DNA from: Lucifuga dentata
Lineage: Eukaryota > Chordata > Actinopteri > Ophidiiformes > Bythitidae
Assembly (NCBI GenBank): GCA_014773175.1
Contig: VXCM01000054.1
Location: 65,903 to 129,902, forward strand
Direction: 5' to 3'
Length of the DNA: 64,000 bases
The position numbers were made by a program, and so were the translations under genes. Positions 50,654 to 61,300 of the stretch are shown here, piece after piece. The notes beneath the pieces are model-generated. The model saw only the letters and a list, made by a program, of their open reading frames with translations, did no database searches and was not told the origin of the DNA. Position 1 is the first letter of the stretch. Each line of letters begins with the position of its first letter.

Positions 50654-53600
50654 GTACACGGCTTCTCTAGAAATTTGGGCACATATTATGCTTTTTTGTT
50701 ATTTTCCTCTCATCACCTCCACCATGGTGATGATGTAATTGCTAGCAATTGTCTGTTTATTAGCAGGATAGTTCATAAAAAGTTTTGGATGGATTTGGAT
50801 GGAAAGTGGGGGACAGATAGATAATGCAGTAGTAGAAGAAGAAATTAAATTTTGGAGGAGATCTCAGTCATATGGATCCAGGATCCAGAAGAAATTTTTA
50901 ACCCAAAAAAAATCAATGCTAACAGACCAATGTTAATTAAATTTAGCATGTGTTGTGTGTGGCCTTAGTGGAGAGTCACAAAACATGAGATTCACCCACT
51001 CTCACCCACTTCCCTGAAAGTATTTTTTTTTTTTTTTTTTTTTAGTCTTTTACTCCTGTAACATGTAACACACCTGGTGACACACACACCCACACTTCTG
51101 GCCAATCAGAACAGAGTGGGCTTTTTCAGGAGGGGTCCTTAAAGAGAAAGTACCTAAACCTCTGTTGTCATTCAGTGTGTACAACAGTGCTGTAGCAAGG
51201 GAGAATAGCAGTGAATGTGTTTTTTGCACATCAAAGCATTGCAAATGGATACTTTATTAAAAAATAGACTAAAAATACACCCCAAAATGAAAATAAGAGC
51301 ATTGTCAGTTAATTTTTGAAGTCACACTCTTCCTGTTTTACCTTTTGCCTCAGGTAGAGCAGCATCACTCCATCCCACTGACCCCAGCAAAACCAAGGAG
51401 GATAGTGTTTGAGGATGAAATGGATGAGTCTCTGAATAAAAAAGGTTTTAATCAGCACACACTCATCGCTGACGTCCGTAGAAATCCAGTCAGCACAAAC
51501 AGAGCTGCAGCTCCTGAATACATCCCCAAAACACAAGTCATTGCGGACTACATCTTGTGAGTGATCATTTCAGCTGCATAAATATTTTCAATACTTTCAT
51601 TTTTGTTCACTCAGGAGTTCTTTGGTTGGTTCTAATCCCTGGCATGCTTAGCCATCAACTCTTTACAGATAAAAAATCAATTTGTACTCATCATGTTATA
51701 ATTTTTTGTAATGGCTGATATCTGAGTTTATGTTTCAAATATGAATTTATCTGTACAGGAAATATCCAGAGATCAGCGCTGTGGAAGAACGGGAAAAGTA
51801 CAAAGCTGTTTTCAATGACCAGTATCAGGAATATAAAGACCTTCACAGGGACATCAGCATCACTCTCAATAAATTCAGAGAGCTGGATGTCACGATGGCA
51901 AAACTCCTCAGAGATGGAAAAAGCCTGGAGGTATGAAATTTACATTATTTTTTCTTTGTTTTCTGTCTGCTCTGTTGCCCGACTCCAATTGGTCCAGAAC
52001 TCTGCAGCGAGGCTTTTAACTAAAACAAAATGCTCATATTTCACCAGTTTTAGCCTCACTCTACTGGTTCCCCATCTCTTTTAGGATTGATTTTAAAATT
52101 TTACTCCTGGCTTTTAAAGCCCTACATGGTCATGGCCCTGAACTGTATATCCCTGTATGTGCCCTTTGACCTCTGTGACGAGCCTCAGGTCTGTTAATCA
52201 GGGTTACCTGACTGTCCTAAGATCAAGGCTGAAAACTACAGGTGATGGTGCATTCGCTGTTGCTGCCCCTCGTCTTTGGAACCTTTAGAACAGAGTCTCA
52301 GAGAAGCCGACTCAGTCCACATATTTAAAAAGCAGCTGAAAACCCACTTATTTTCCCNCAGAGTCTCAGAGAAGCCGACTCAGTCCACATATTTAAAAAG
52401 CAGCTGAAAACCCACTTATTTTCCCAGGTTTTCCTATAATTTGTATCTGCCTTTCTAGTGCCTAAGATTACGTCTATTCACTTTAAGAGACATATTGTTG
52501 TGTTATTTTATTCTTCTTATATATTTTTTATATTTTTTAATGGTGTCTTTATTGTCTTTATTGTTTATGGGTTCCCATTAGCTCCTGCTTCAGCGGTCGC
52601 TAATCTTCCTGGGGACCACTATTTTAAAATTCAAAACTTGATAAGGAAAAATAGAATGAAAACATTCAAAAGAATAAATCTGACAATAACATAATAATAA
52701 TACAAATAAGAATAAAATGAATATCCATAAAATCATCACTGAATGCAAGATCTCCTGTTATACCAGTTGAACATGAATAGCTAAACATCAATATAAACCA
52801 CATTAGCTAAGCATGACCTAGAAACAGCAATAAATCAATCAATCAATCATATTTGTATGTATATATGTGTTTGTGTATATATTTATGTATATATGTTTAC
52901 ATGTACATATATATATGCATATACATGTATGAATATATAATATATATATACACATATATATAATTGTTTAGTTTTTTGTTCTTGTTGTCTGTGGCCCTTT
53001 TATAGCATTGTGTGTTAATTAAGCACTTTGTAACTTGTGTTTGTGAGAAATGCTATTTAAATAAAGTTTGTGTTGTTGTTGTTATTGTTGTTCTGGGATG
53101 TAATATGGGGGTCAAAGGTCATGATTGGGCTTCTTAACTGGACACACATGTTAAATGTCTCTATTTCTACATTCTGCTCTTCTTGTAGGATCAGAAGAGG
53201 ATTCAAAGCATTCTGAAAACTTATAAGCAGAAAAAGAATGTAAGTGAGTCTGTCAGTTTCAGCATTCCTGTCACGTTTCCTGTCTGTTCGCTCCGAAACA
53301 ATTCCAAAAAATCATTTGGCATTTCTAACGTTTAACCAAGAGATGTATTAGAGTTGCTGCTGTTGTGTAAACAACCGGGTAATGTTTGCTTTTTTCTATA
53401 AAGCTGTCCACTGATGCAGATAATATCGCCTCCACTCTGAAATGTGGGAAACTCTGTGGAAATTCTCATTTAATGCAACTGCATTAGAGAGAGAATCAGA
53501 CTGGATGACAGCAGGCAGAGGAGGAGAGGAAGGAGAAAGGTTTCTGTTTGTAAGTGTGTTTTCTTTGGTTTTATAGGATCCAGCCTTCCTAGAGAAAAAG

Positions 53601-53693
53601 CAGCGCTGTGACTATCTGAAAGCTAAATTAAGCCACATCAAAAACAGAATCCGCACTTTTGACCTGGACACCATGGCTAACAGTCAGACCTGA
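49550..53693 (+). CDS. marveld2: marveld2: tricellulin (spliced, complete coding region)
   Basis: It joins 49550-50653, 51354-51556, 51759-51930, 53189-53239 and 53577-53693, giving 548 residues against 558 in human tricellulin. All junctions are phase-consistent. The protein is a four-pass MARVEL membrane protein that seals tricellular tight junctions of epithelia, including the inner ear and skin. The C-terminal part (~430-545; [20 protein letters not shown] ... [12 protein letters not shown]) is the occludin ELL coiled-coil domain that binds junction scaffolds and lipolysis-stimulated receptor family partners. It sits directly before ocln in the same orientation, as in mammals, consistent with an ancient tandem pair. 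No frameshift or missing key residue was seen. Confidence 0.95.
50654..51353 (+). other. marveld2 intron 1 with repeat family D copy
   Basis: 700 bases; donor GTACAC, acceptor GCCTCAG. A family D copy occupies 51043-51250. Confidence 0.85.
51043..51250 (+). repeat. Dispersed repeat family D, copy 3
   Basis: CAGAACAGAGTGGGCTTTTT, AAAGAGAAAGTACCTAAA, CATTCAGTGTG and TTTTGCACATCAAAG align in order with the 42.3 and 46.2 kb copies. Confidence 0.6.
51354..51556 (+). CDS. marveld2: marveld2 exon 2 (coding)
   Basis: 203 bases from [20 protein letters not shown] to the split Leu codon (TT|G) after VIADYI. It encodes the cytosolic linker before the ELL domain. Donor GTGAGT. Confidence 0.95.
51759..51930 (+). 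CDS. marveld2: marveld2 exon 3 (coding), ELL domain start
   Basis: 172 bases: G completes Leu, then [32 protein letters not shown] and a run to DGKSLE. It matches the first helix region of occludin-type ELL domains. Donor GTATGA. Confidence 0.95.
51976..53095 (+). mobile_element. L2-type LINE 3' fragment with later insertions
   Basis: TTGGTCCAGAACTCTGCAGC, CTGGCTTTTAAAGCCCTACA and CATGGTCATGGCCCTGAA correspond to the end of a reverse transcriptase frame of teleost L2/CR1-like LINEs. The 3' end AATGCTATTTAAATAAAGTT followed by GTTGTTG repeats is typical. The frame has stops. The middle (about 52.58-52.97 kb) holds unrelated AT-rich sequence and TATATG runs. Confidence 0.6.
52291..52425. other. 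Assembly artefact: 67-bp duplication around N at 52358
   Basis: 52291-52357 equals 52359-52425, inside the LINE remnant. Confidence 0.9.
53189..53239 (+). CDS. marveld2: marveld2 exon 4 (coding)
   Basis: 51 bases, 17 codons, [17 protein letters not shown], phase 0 both ends, within the ELL domain. Donor GTAAGT. Confidence 0.94.
53240..53576 (+). other. marveld2 intron 4
   Basis: 337 bases, no feature seen beyond splice signals. Confidence 0.8.
53577..53693 (+). CDS. marveld2: marveld2 last coding exon
   Basis: 117 bases: [20 protein letters not shown] then [18 protein letters not shown] and TGA at 53691. The KAKLSHIK block is the conserved end of the ELL domain. Confidence 0.95.
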   Translation, partial: DPAFLEKKQRCDYLKAKLSHIKNRIRTFDLDTMANSQT

Positions 53694-54050
53694 AGACGTG
53701 TGCTGCTCGACCTGATCCCTGCACAGTGACTGAACAAAAAAAAAAAAAANAAAAAAAAAAAAACAAGAAAAAAACTGCTTTTGCGACTCTTTTCTGAAAG
53801 GCTTTTGGCTTTTAAATAGTGAATTATTTTGATTCTGTTTTATTATGAATGAGAAGTATATTTTCAAAGCTTCATAACACCACATGGTTCTGTGTGGAGA
53901 ACGATACAGCCCTTTTACAGTACACTAGTGTTCATTACATTTCATTTAGCATTTTCATGCTATATTCATGTCATTTGTGCCAGAATGAGGAAAACAATAC
54001 GTGTTTACAGTGTGTATGTTTCTAAATAAAAGGCAAACATTGCGATGTGT
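53694..54050 (+). other. marveld2 3' UTR with polyadenylation signal
   Basis: AATAAA at 54025-54030 is followed by GT-rich sequence (GATGTGTGATAAGTG), giving a 3' UTR of about 350 bases. A poly-A tract with N at 53750 lies inside; it is probably genomic, not the tail. Confidence 0.55.
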
Positions 54051-54346
54051 GATAAGTGTTTTACAGACATCCATAAAGTTATTTGCTTTTCGTTCTTCTG
54101 TATCATCTTTCCAGCAGAATCTCATCCATTTTTTGTGGCCACTAGTAAATAATGGGCTGTATGTGTTTACATTTATGTCAAAGCATTTAATCAAATACTT
54201 GTTTTCACATATATTAAAAATGTTGTTCTATGATTTCTTTGTAGATAAACATATAAATATTCACATGTGTACTTTTCATGTGTTGATATAGAAACACAAC
54301 AAAAATTGCTGGATAAAGAGGAGGACAGTTATTCCACAGCTGTGGA

Positions 54347-54445
54347 TTCCTACTACTGCTATTACTACTGTTACTAGTACTACTACTGCTACTACAACTG
54401 CTACTACTAGTACTGCTATTACTACTTATACTACAACTACTACTG

Positions 54446-54476
<31 letters not shown>

Positions 54477-54672
54477 CGCTACTGCTGCTACCACTGCTAT
54501 TACTAATGCTACTACTATTGCTATTACTAATACTACTACTGCTAGTACTGTTGCTACTACTTCTACTCCTCCTCCTCCTGCTACTACTACTTATACTGTT
54601 ACTAGCCTACTACTAATATTGCTACTACTACTACTACTACTGCTGCTGTTGCTGCTGCTGCTACTATTACAA
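54347..54672. repeat. Compound trinucleotide tract (CTA/CTG and relatives)
   Basis: About 325 bases of ACTACT, ACTGCT, ATTACT, CCTCCT units with scattered changes. It lies between marveld2 and ocln. Low-complexity Ala/Val/Leu frames over it are artefacts. Confidence 0.9.
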
Positions 54673-54769
54673 CAGTAAGTTTAAGTAACAGTAATAGTAA
54701 TACTAGTTCAGTCAGAGGCTGTGCGTGTGTGCGTGTGTGCGTGTGTGTGTGTGCGTGTGTGAGCAGCGT

Positions 54770-54961
54770 GGTTCTTAGATCCTGCTCGTTAAGCTTCGCT
54801 GCAGCAGCGACACAAACCGCGCCGCGTTTCTTTCTAAGCACCGACGGAAAATGTGGAATTTTCTGATCACGGAGGANTTTTTTTTTTTTTTTGTATGTTC
54901 GCACCGGAGACTCACGTGACACCGGAGAACAGCTGAAAGACGTTTCTCGAAGTGTGTGTGG
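54770..54961 (+). promoter_or_regulatory. Candidate ocln promoter and 5' untranslated exon
   Basis: CpG-containing sequence (AACCGCGCCGCG, CACCGACGG, TTCGCACCGGAG) stands out from the AT-rich surroundings and contains a CACGTG E-box at 54913-54918. A donor G|GTGAGT at 54961/54962 could join to the acceptor CTTCTAG before the ocln start codon. An N at 54877 next to poly-T interrupts it. The transcription start is not visible. Confidence 0.4.
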
Positions 54962-55569
54962 GTGAGTTGTGTTGTATCTGACACTGAATATTTCATTGTT
55001 TTACTTTGTTTCAGGTTTAAGGTAATAGTTTAATCTGAGAACGTTTAATAAAGGCTCATGTTAATGATTAAAGTGAAGTTTCAGCATAAATAAGGGTTTT
55101 ACAGCGTTATGAAACGGTGATTCATTCGGACCAATGACAGCGGCAGATCTTCCCTTATATGAAAAAAAACCCAAATTGTTTTTTTTTTTACTCTTGAGTG
55201 CAAAGTCTAAAGTTATATAAACTATAGGATTGACTTTTTTATTTTTAAAGGCCATGAATGAGATGGTTGCTTTGTTGCTTTGTTGCACATGTAAAGTGAT
55301 GAAGAAAATAATGTAGCCATTAATAGTTTATAGCATTTGGAAATGGAAATCCTTCTTATTTTCTGTCCCTTCTTCCTCCCTTCCTTGTGTCTGTCCTCCT
55401 TTTCTTCGGCATCAGTAACGGGCTTCATGCTATTTGGAAATAGACGTTTTACAAAAGAAAATGTTAAAAAAGAAAGTGCTGTGATTTTCCTTACTTTTGC
55501 TAATCCAAAATAATTAAAGAAATATGTGATTTACTTAAAAATTCAGTTAGAATAGGATGCGTGGGTGTA

Positions 55570-55596
55570 TCTATCTATCTATCTATCTATCTATCT
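55570..55596. repeat. (ATCT)n microsatellite
   Basis: About 6 ATCT units. Confidence 0.85.
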
Positions 55597-55671
55597 TGTA
55601 AATTGGTATTCATTTTGACGTTTTAACTAATAAAGTGGTGAGGTTATTAGTGAAATAGAATGTGGACAGTG

Positions 55672-56241
55672 TTAAAGGACCATACCGTCCATTTTGCATG
55701 TTTGAGCCTAATATATTCAATTTTCATACGTTACATTACTGACAATCATTTCCCAAAGGATAAAACTGTATTTCAGCTTTCCTGATATTTTGCAAAATCT
55801 CTTAATCTTCCAAAATCAAATATTCAAGTGATACATCCACCTTAAAAATCCATGTTTTGCCTGCTAATAGTTACACAACCTTATGAAGTCACAGTTGTTT
55901 TTATTTTTCAATAAATGCAGGTCTTCTTTTGGGACTATATTCCCTGGTGGAGACATACATTCACTCTGCGCTTTTTATTGCACTTAAACGCTAAAATTAC
56001 ATAACTCTGGAAAAAAATCTGAATACATGTCTTGCTCATGCTGATGGATTACCTATCCCAAGACTGTTTCAGGTATCAACAAGCTGTTTTTAATAGTGTA
56101 CCAGAATCAACTGAAACCAGTGGCGGTCTGGAAGGTAGGAAAAAAATTACTCTAACGTTCCAGTAGTATGCTTTGGAAATGATTGTCATAGCATAACATG
56201 TATGAAAATTGAATATATTAGGCTCAAACATGCAAAATGGG
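55672..56241. mobile_element. Inverted-repeat family A, long copy 6
   Basis: TTAAAGGACCATACCGTCCA at the left is mirrored by GGTATGGTCCTTTAA at the right; the terminal repeats run about 80 bases (GCATGTTTGAGCCTAATATA in one, its complement in the other). TTAA at both edges is compatible with a TTAA target site. It is nearly the same as the 45.2 kb copy once the assembly duplication there is removed. A second, diverged right end follows at 56255-56345. Confidence 0.78.
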
Positions 56242-56254
56242 TGGTATGGTCCTT

Positions 56255-56345
56255 TAAACATGTTCAAAAAAATTGTTGTCAGTAATGTGACGTATGCGGG
56301 TAGTTTCTTGGGCTTAAACATGCAAAATCACCAGTATGGTCCTTT
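56255..56345. mobile_element. Extra family A terminal repeat
   Basis: TTGTTGTCAGTAATGTGACG then GGGCTTAAACATGCAAAATC and AGTATGGTCCTTTA form a solitary right end directly after copy 6. It suggests a tandem or nested insertion. Confidence 0.5.
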
Positions 56346-56839
56346 ATTTCACATATTTTAGGTGAACTGGGACCTTATTTCAGTTTACTAGATAAACCAT
56401 AAATAGAAAATTGAAACCTTCTGTAAATTATTAGACTGAAACCTGTTTAGGACAGGATGAGTGGGATGAATGTGCGGATTCTCCGTTCTCTCTGTGGGCT
56501 GAAACTCCAGCTGTAACCCAGCCTGAGTGAAGCTTCTCCCTGCGGTAAAGCCCACGCCGCCCCTACTCGCCTCCGTTCTGCTGGGTGTCTGAATTATTGA
56601 AGCCTGATGGGTTGAGTTGCTCTGGTGAAATGAGGGTCAGCGATGCTCAGGTGAAGGAAAGGCGGAAAGGTGCCTGTGTGCAGGGGAATGAAAGATTAAC
56701 AACAAAAGAAGTGCTGAGGAGGGAGAAGACTTTAAAAGTCTCTGTGAGGATTCATCTTTGTATTCATTCAAAGTTAAGCTGTGACAAGGCTAGAGTTTGG
56801 CTATTTTTACTTTTAAAACGATACTGATGAATTTAACAA

Positions 56840-57600
56840 AATATAGAGGAGGAAAGATCGACCAAAGTACTGTGATTAAGAATAGACTTGAAGGATTAGT
56901 ACTTGAATATTTCCATTTTCTGAGACTTTTTATTTTAGAAATGCACTTCTTACTTTCCTACATTTATCTAAAGTTTGTAGTTACTTGATACTTTTGCCGA
57001 CACGTTTTACACTCATCACGAGATAAACCCATAAAATATCGCTCATATTGTTTTTCTTGAATTCCTTTCCTTCTTCATTTGTCCCTTAATTCTTCCTTCT
57101 CTCCTTCCTTCTTTCCTTCTTGCTCCCTCCTACTTTGCCTCAAAATCCACTCTTTCCTTTCTTCTTGCCCCATTTCTTCTTTCTTTTCTTAGTTTTGTTA
57201 TTCAGCTCTTTCCTTCCTTCCTTCCTTCCTTCCTTCCTTCCTTCCTTCCTTGCATCCTTCCTTCTTTCCTTCCTGCTTTCTGTCTTACACTCTTCCATCT
57301 TTCCTTCTTTTCATTTATTACCTGATTTGAAAATGTAAACATGTTATCACCTGAAAGCAAAACTAAACTTTACCCATTATTACAATTACAAATATTTTCT
57401 TACTTTTACTTTGAATAGCTGAATACATTTTACATGTATTGTTTGCTACTACACATTTTTTTTACATGTTTAATACACATTTACATTTATTAAAGTGTGA
57501 ATGCAGGACTGCTAATTGTAATGGAGTATATTTTTATGGTATAGTACTGGTAATATTAAGTAAAGGATTTAAGTACTTTTTTCACCAGTCAAATATTATT
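56840..57600 (+). repeat. Dispersed repeat family C, copy interrupted by TTCC microsatellite
   Basis: CTTGAATATTTCCATTTTCT, CACGAGATAAACCCATAAAA, GAATGCAGGACTGCTAATTG and AAGTAAAGGATTTAAGTACT follow the order of family C from start to end. A pyrimidine/TTCC tract (about 57.06-57.32 kb) has expanded inside it. It ends about 100 bases before the ocln coding exon. Confidence 0.55.
57208..57250. repeat. (TTCC)n microsatellite
   Basis: About 10 uninterrupted units within a longer pyrimidine tract. Confidence 0.9.
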
Positions 57601-57721
57601 TTTGGCAATTCTAAAAATATGAAGCGATATGATGTGAACGAGGGCTCTCATTTTGTCTGTCAATTAATTTTGTTTTTTTCCCCCTTTTTTCCCTCTTCTA
57701 GCTGAAATTATCCACTAAACC

Positions 57722-58337
57722 ATGTACGAGCCGCGGTACTATGACAGCCCCCCCGTGTACAGCCCTCCATACAGCATGGCCTCCCACAGCTTGTATCCCC
57801 CACGGAACGTCCACTCCCCACATACCCACTATGTCCCCTACTCCTACAACGTCCCTCCAGACTCCTACTACATGGAGGAGAAGCCTCAGCACTTCTACCG
57901 CTGGTTTTCTCCTCCCGGTTTTGTCAAAACCTTCCAAGGAGCCACCGTGCTCATATGTTTCTTAATCTTTGCCTTTGTTTCTTCAACGTTGGTGTGGGAC
58001 ATGAACGGACTCGGGTATGGGGGCTACGGCATGGGTGCCACAGGAGGCGGTGTTGCAGGGACGGGGTCAGGATACTATGGAGGCAGCTACGGTTACCCTG
58101 GCTCCTACATGACGCCGCAGTCTGCCAAGGCAGCGATGATCTCGATGGCAGCCGTCAACTTCCTGGTTTCGCTGGGGTTCCTGGTGGGGAGTTTNAGCGA
58201 TGATCTCGATGGCAGCCGTCAACTTCCTGGTTTCGCTGGGGTTCCTGGTGGGGAGTTTCTCGCGGTCCCGGGCCATGCGGGGATGCAGGTTTTACCTCAC
58301 TGTGTTCATCTGTGACATCATCTTAGCTGTCCTTCAA
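57722..58337 (+). CDS. ocln: ocln first coding exon
   Basis: ATG at 57722, preceded by an in-frame TAA at 57716 and an acceptor CTTCTAG at 57701. 184 codons after collapsing the 63-bp duplication. It covers the Tyr/Pro-rich N-terminus, TM1, the Gly/Tyr-rich loop, TM2 and most of TM3, ending DIILAVLQ before GTGAGC. Confidence 0.94.
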
Positions 58338-61300
58338 GTGAGCAAACAATTATTATTTTTTAATTAAAATTTAACTTAAATTATTTTGAAGGAAATGTGC
58401 ACCACTCACATTACATGATGTCATTTCATTTTCATTTTAAAATTATGTTTAAGGAAGCTTTAAAGTTTCTATTCCAGACTTCATCCTCAAAAAGATGAAG
58501 TGGTGCTAGTTATTCTATTCATATAGTGTTAAAATAATATTTTTTTTAGTAAATTGCACTGACAGCAGCATTTCAGCGTATCATGAAAGATATATTGGTA
58601 TTGAAATTATAATCCAGCCTGCCTCTGTTTCGACTCCAAGGGCATCATCGACATCATCTTCGTGATCGGGGTGAACCCGATGTCTCAGAGCTCGCAGAGC
58701 GTGCTTTACAACCCCATGCTGATGATGTGCCAGAACATCCAGGGCAGCCCCAGCCTCAGCGGCAGCGTGGGGGCCGGTTTTCCTGGAGGGTTTCCCATGT
58801 ACAATCAGTACTTACACCACTATTGCTACATGGACCCTGAGGAGGTCAGCTATTCTATTCTATTCTATTCTATTCTATTCTATTCTATTCTATTAACTGT
58901 CTCTCTTCTCCTCAGGCGGTGGCGTTAGTTCTGGGTCTGCTGGTGGTCTTGGCTCTCTCTTTCTCTGCTTACTATGCCTATAAGACCCGCAGTAAGATTT
59001 GGCGTCACGGCAAGGCTAACATCTACTGGGACCAGCCGCTGGTCCGACCCTCTGAGGGCCAGGATGTGCAGGACTGGGTGAGTCAATCTGCGTTTCCTCC
59101 CTTATTTATCTGTTAATAGTGATTTAACAGAGAACGGGTGAGAATGAATGAGTGAGAGTGTGTTTGTGGATGAGTGATGAATGAGTCAGTATTAGTTAAT
59201 TGATTAATTGATGAAGTGAAAAAAGTGTGATTGGCCCAAACATTCTGCTAGCAAGTTGTTGAGGTTTTGGCTCAACACCAAAGCCCACAAAAGGCTTTTA
59301 TATAATCAAAATTAATAATACAAGCCTAATAATAGTAATGTTCTGTGTGATTTCTACAGACATTGAGGGAAATTGTGTTATATTTCAATTATTTCCAGTT
59401 CATTTTTGTATTTGTGCTCTTTTGTTTGTTTGTTTCCAGATACTAAGAAGTCTCAGAAAAAATAAACATTAGGTTTCACTGGAAGTAGAAAGTAAATAAT
59501 TAGATTTACTCATAATTTTGAGTAAATGGAAGGTTTTGAGTAATTTTTCTTCCAGTACATTTCAGAAGAAAATATCAGCATTTTACTCCACATTTACTAT
59601 ATTGGACTACTGTGGTTAGATGGCAGATATCAGTAAAAAATATCATTTATATGATCTTTATTTTTTTTAATTTCTAACTTCTGTTATGTCATCATTCCTT
59701 ATTTCCTTCTTTCCTTCCTCCCGTCCTTCTTTTCCTACTTACTTGTAAGTAAAATTTAACTTGTGAACAGTTTCCCATTATCTCTTTCTAATTTTACGTT
59801 AGGATTTGAATACGTCTTTCACCGCTGGGTTTCACAGACTCGCTTTAGAGAAAGCTGCTGTTGATCTTTGTCACACCCGGGTTTCACTCTGACTGATCAT
59901 TAACCAGACGAGTGATAAGAACCTCAGAGAAACCATATAAAAACCTGGCAAACAGCATCAGAAGATCCTTCTTTTGAACTCTTTCAACTCATGGTTATTT
60001 TCCAGGTTTCAAGTTCAGGTTGTTTGAGCAGATATTATGACTCATTTTTCCTTCACACATTCAGTGCTGGAAAAAGAACTCAGATCCTCTATTTAAGTGA
60101 AAGTACTGATACCATTACAAGGAAAATCTTAAAAGTAAATATATATTAGCAGCAGAATGTATTGAAGTATACAAAGTAAGAGCACTCAATATACTGTGTA
60201 AGTTCCTGGCAGAGTGTTATTTATATGTATCTGGTCCATGTTCATTTATCAAGTAGAGACTCAGAGAAATCATACCTCCACCAAGGCCCAACAGTCCTCT
60301 GATTTAGCATTTTTGCCAATATAAAGCCAGATTTTTACTGTCATTATCGTGAAATCAAATATGCAAAAAAGATTTATCATGTTGTGGTCTTCTTCCTCTT
60401 ATGGATCTATGATCTGTCAAAACCATTTTATCAATGAATCGGCATTATTTTAGCTGTACACTGGTGGCAGCTGTATGTTTCTATAGCATTATGTATGAGT
60501 GTTCAGCATAGCTGAATTCCTACAAGCTCCAGGATTGTAGCTGGGCCTGACCTCTGACCTTTAACATCCATGTAGAGCAGGAAAAGCCAAAAAACAGTTG
60601 CCTCAAGAATCAAATCTGTGGGTGGATTATCAGTTGTATTATTGTTATTATTTATGCATGTAGCAGTAATGTAATTTTACTACTTTAGAACTGTACATTT
60701 TATAGCATAATCAGTGTCTGAAAATAGTAGTTTGATGAAAATATCCTTTTGTAAGCAGCGTAATATCCTATTAAAGCAGCAGGTAACTGAATGTGCTGTG
60801 TGCACTTCACTGTGGATGCCTCATGTAGTATTTAGAAGTGATGCATGTACTCGGAGTACTCTGAATGCATCACGTCCTCCTGACTATTCACAGAAAAAAG
60901 ATGAAATGTATTAAATATGTCAGTGAGTCTTGGCCGACATACTGCATGTCATTACGGTTCGTCGTGAAGCAGACTGTATTATGGGAATATCTTGTTTCAC
61001 AGAGAAGACGCTTGCCTTTCAGGGAGACATATATAATGTATGTGGCATGGCATGTATAATGTATAAAAGGGTTGAGTTGCTTCAGCGTTGTGAATCCCAG
61101 CAGCAGCAGTGCGGTGATGCTAAATGATTCACTACGTTAAGTGGCCGCCTCACACTCCTGCAGACTGGAATCAGGCTAAGAAATAACTTCCTCATGTTTA
61201 ATGCTACATTTTCAACAAACACAAATAGAAAAGTGTGGTAGTCAAGAAAAGACGTGACAGTAGTTAGAATAGTTAAAGGATCATGCCGATGGTTTTGCAT

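Larger units (their letters stand above)
51931..53188 (+). other. marveld2 intron 3 with LINE remnant
   Basis: 1258 bases, mostly filled by an L2-type LINE 3' end; includes an assembly duplication around N at 52358. Confidence 0.85.

Noticed and set aside
50654..50824. Extension of the marveld2 first exon past residue 368
   Set aside because: It reads into the intron after GTACAC; the next exon continues the tricellulin sequence precisely, so the extension is not coding in the main form.
54602..54996. Minus-strand Val/Ala/Leu-rich frame near the trinucleotide tract
   Set aside because: It is produced by the CTA/CTG repeat and an N; no gene features.
58662..58928. Ocln exon reading through into the TATTC repeat
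   Set aside because: The frame continues only through the microsatellite intron; the conserved protein resumes at 58916 after a good acceptor.
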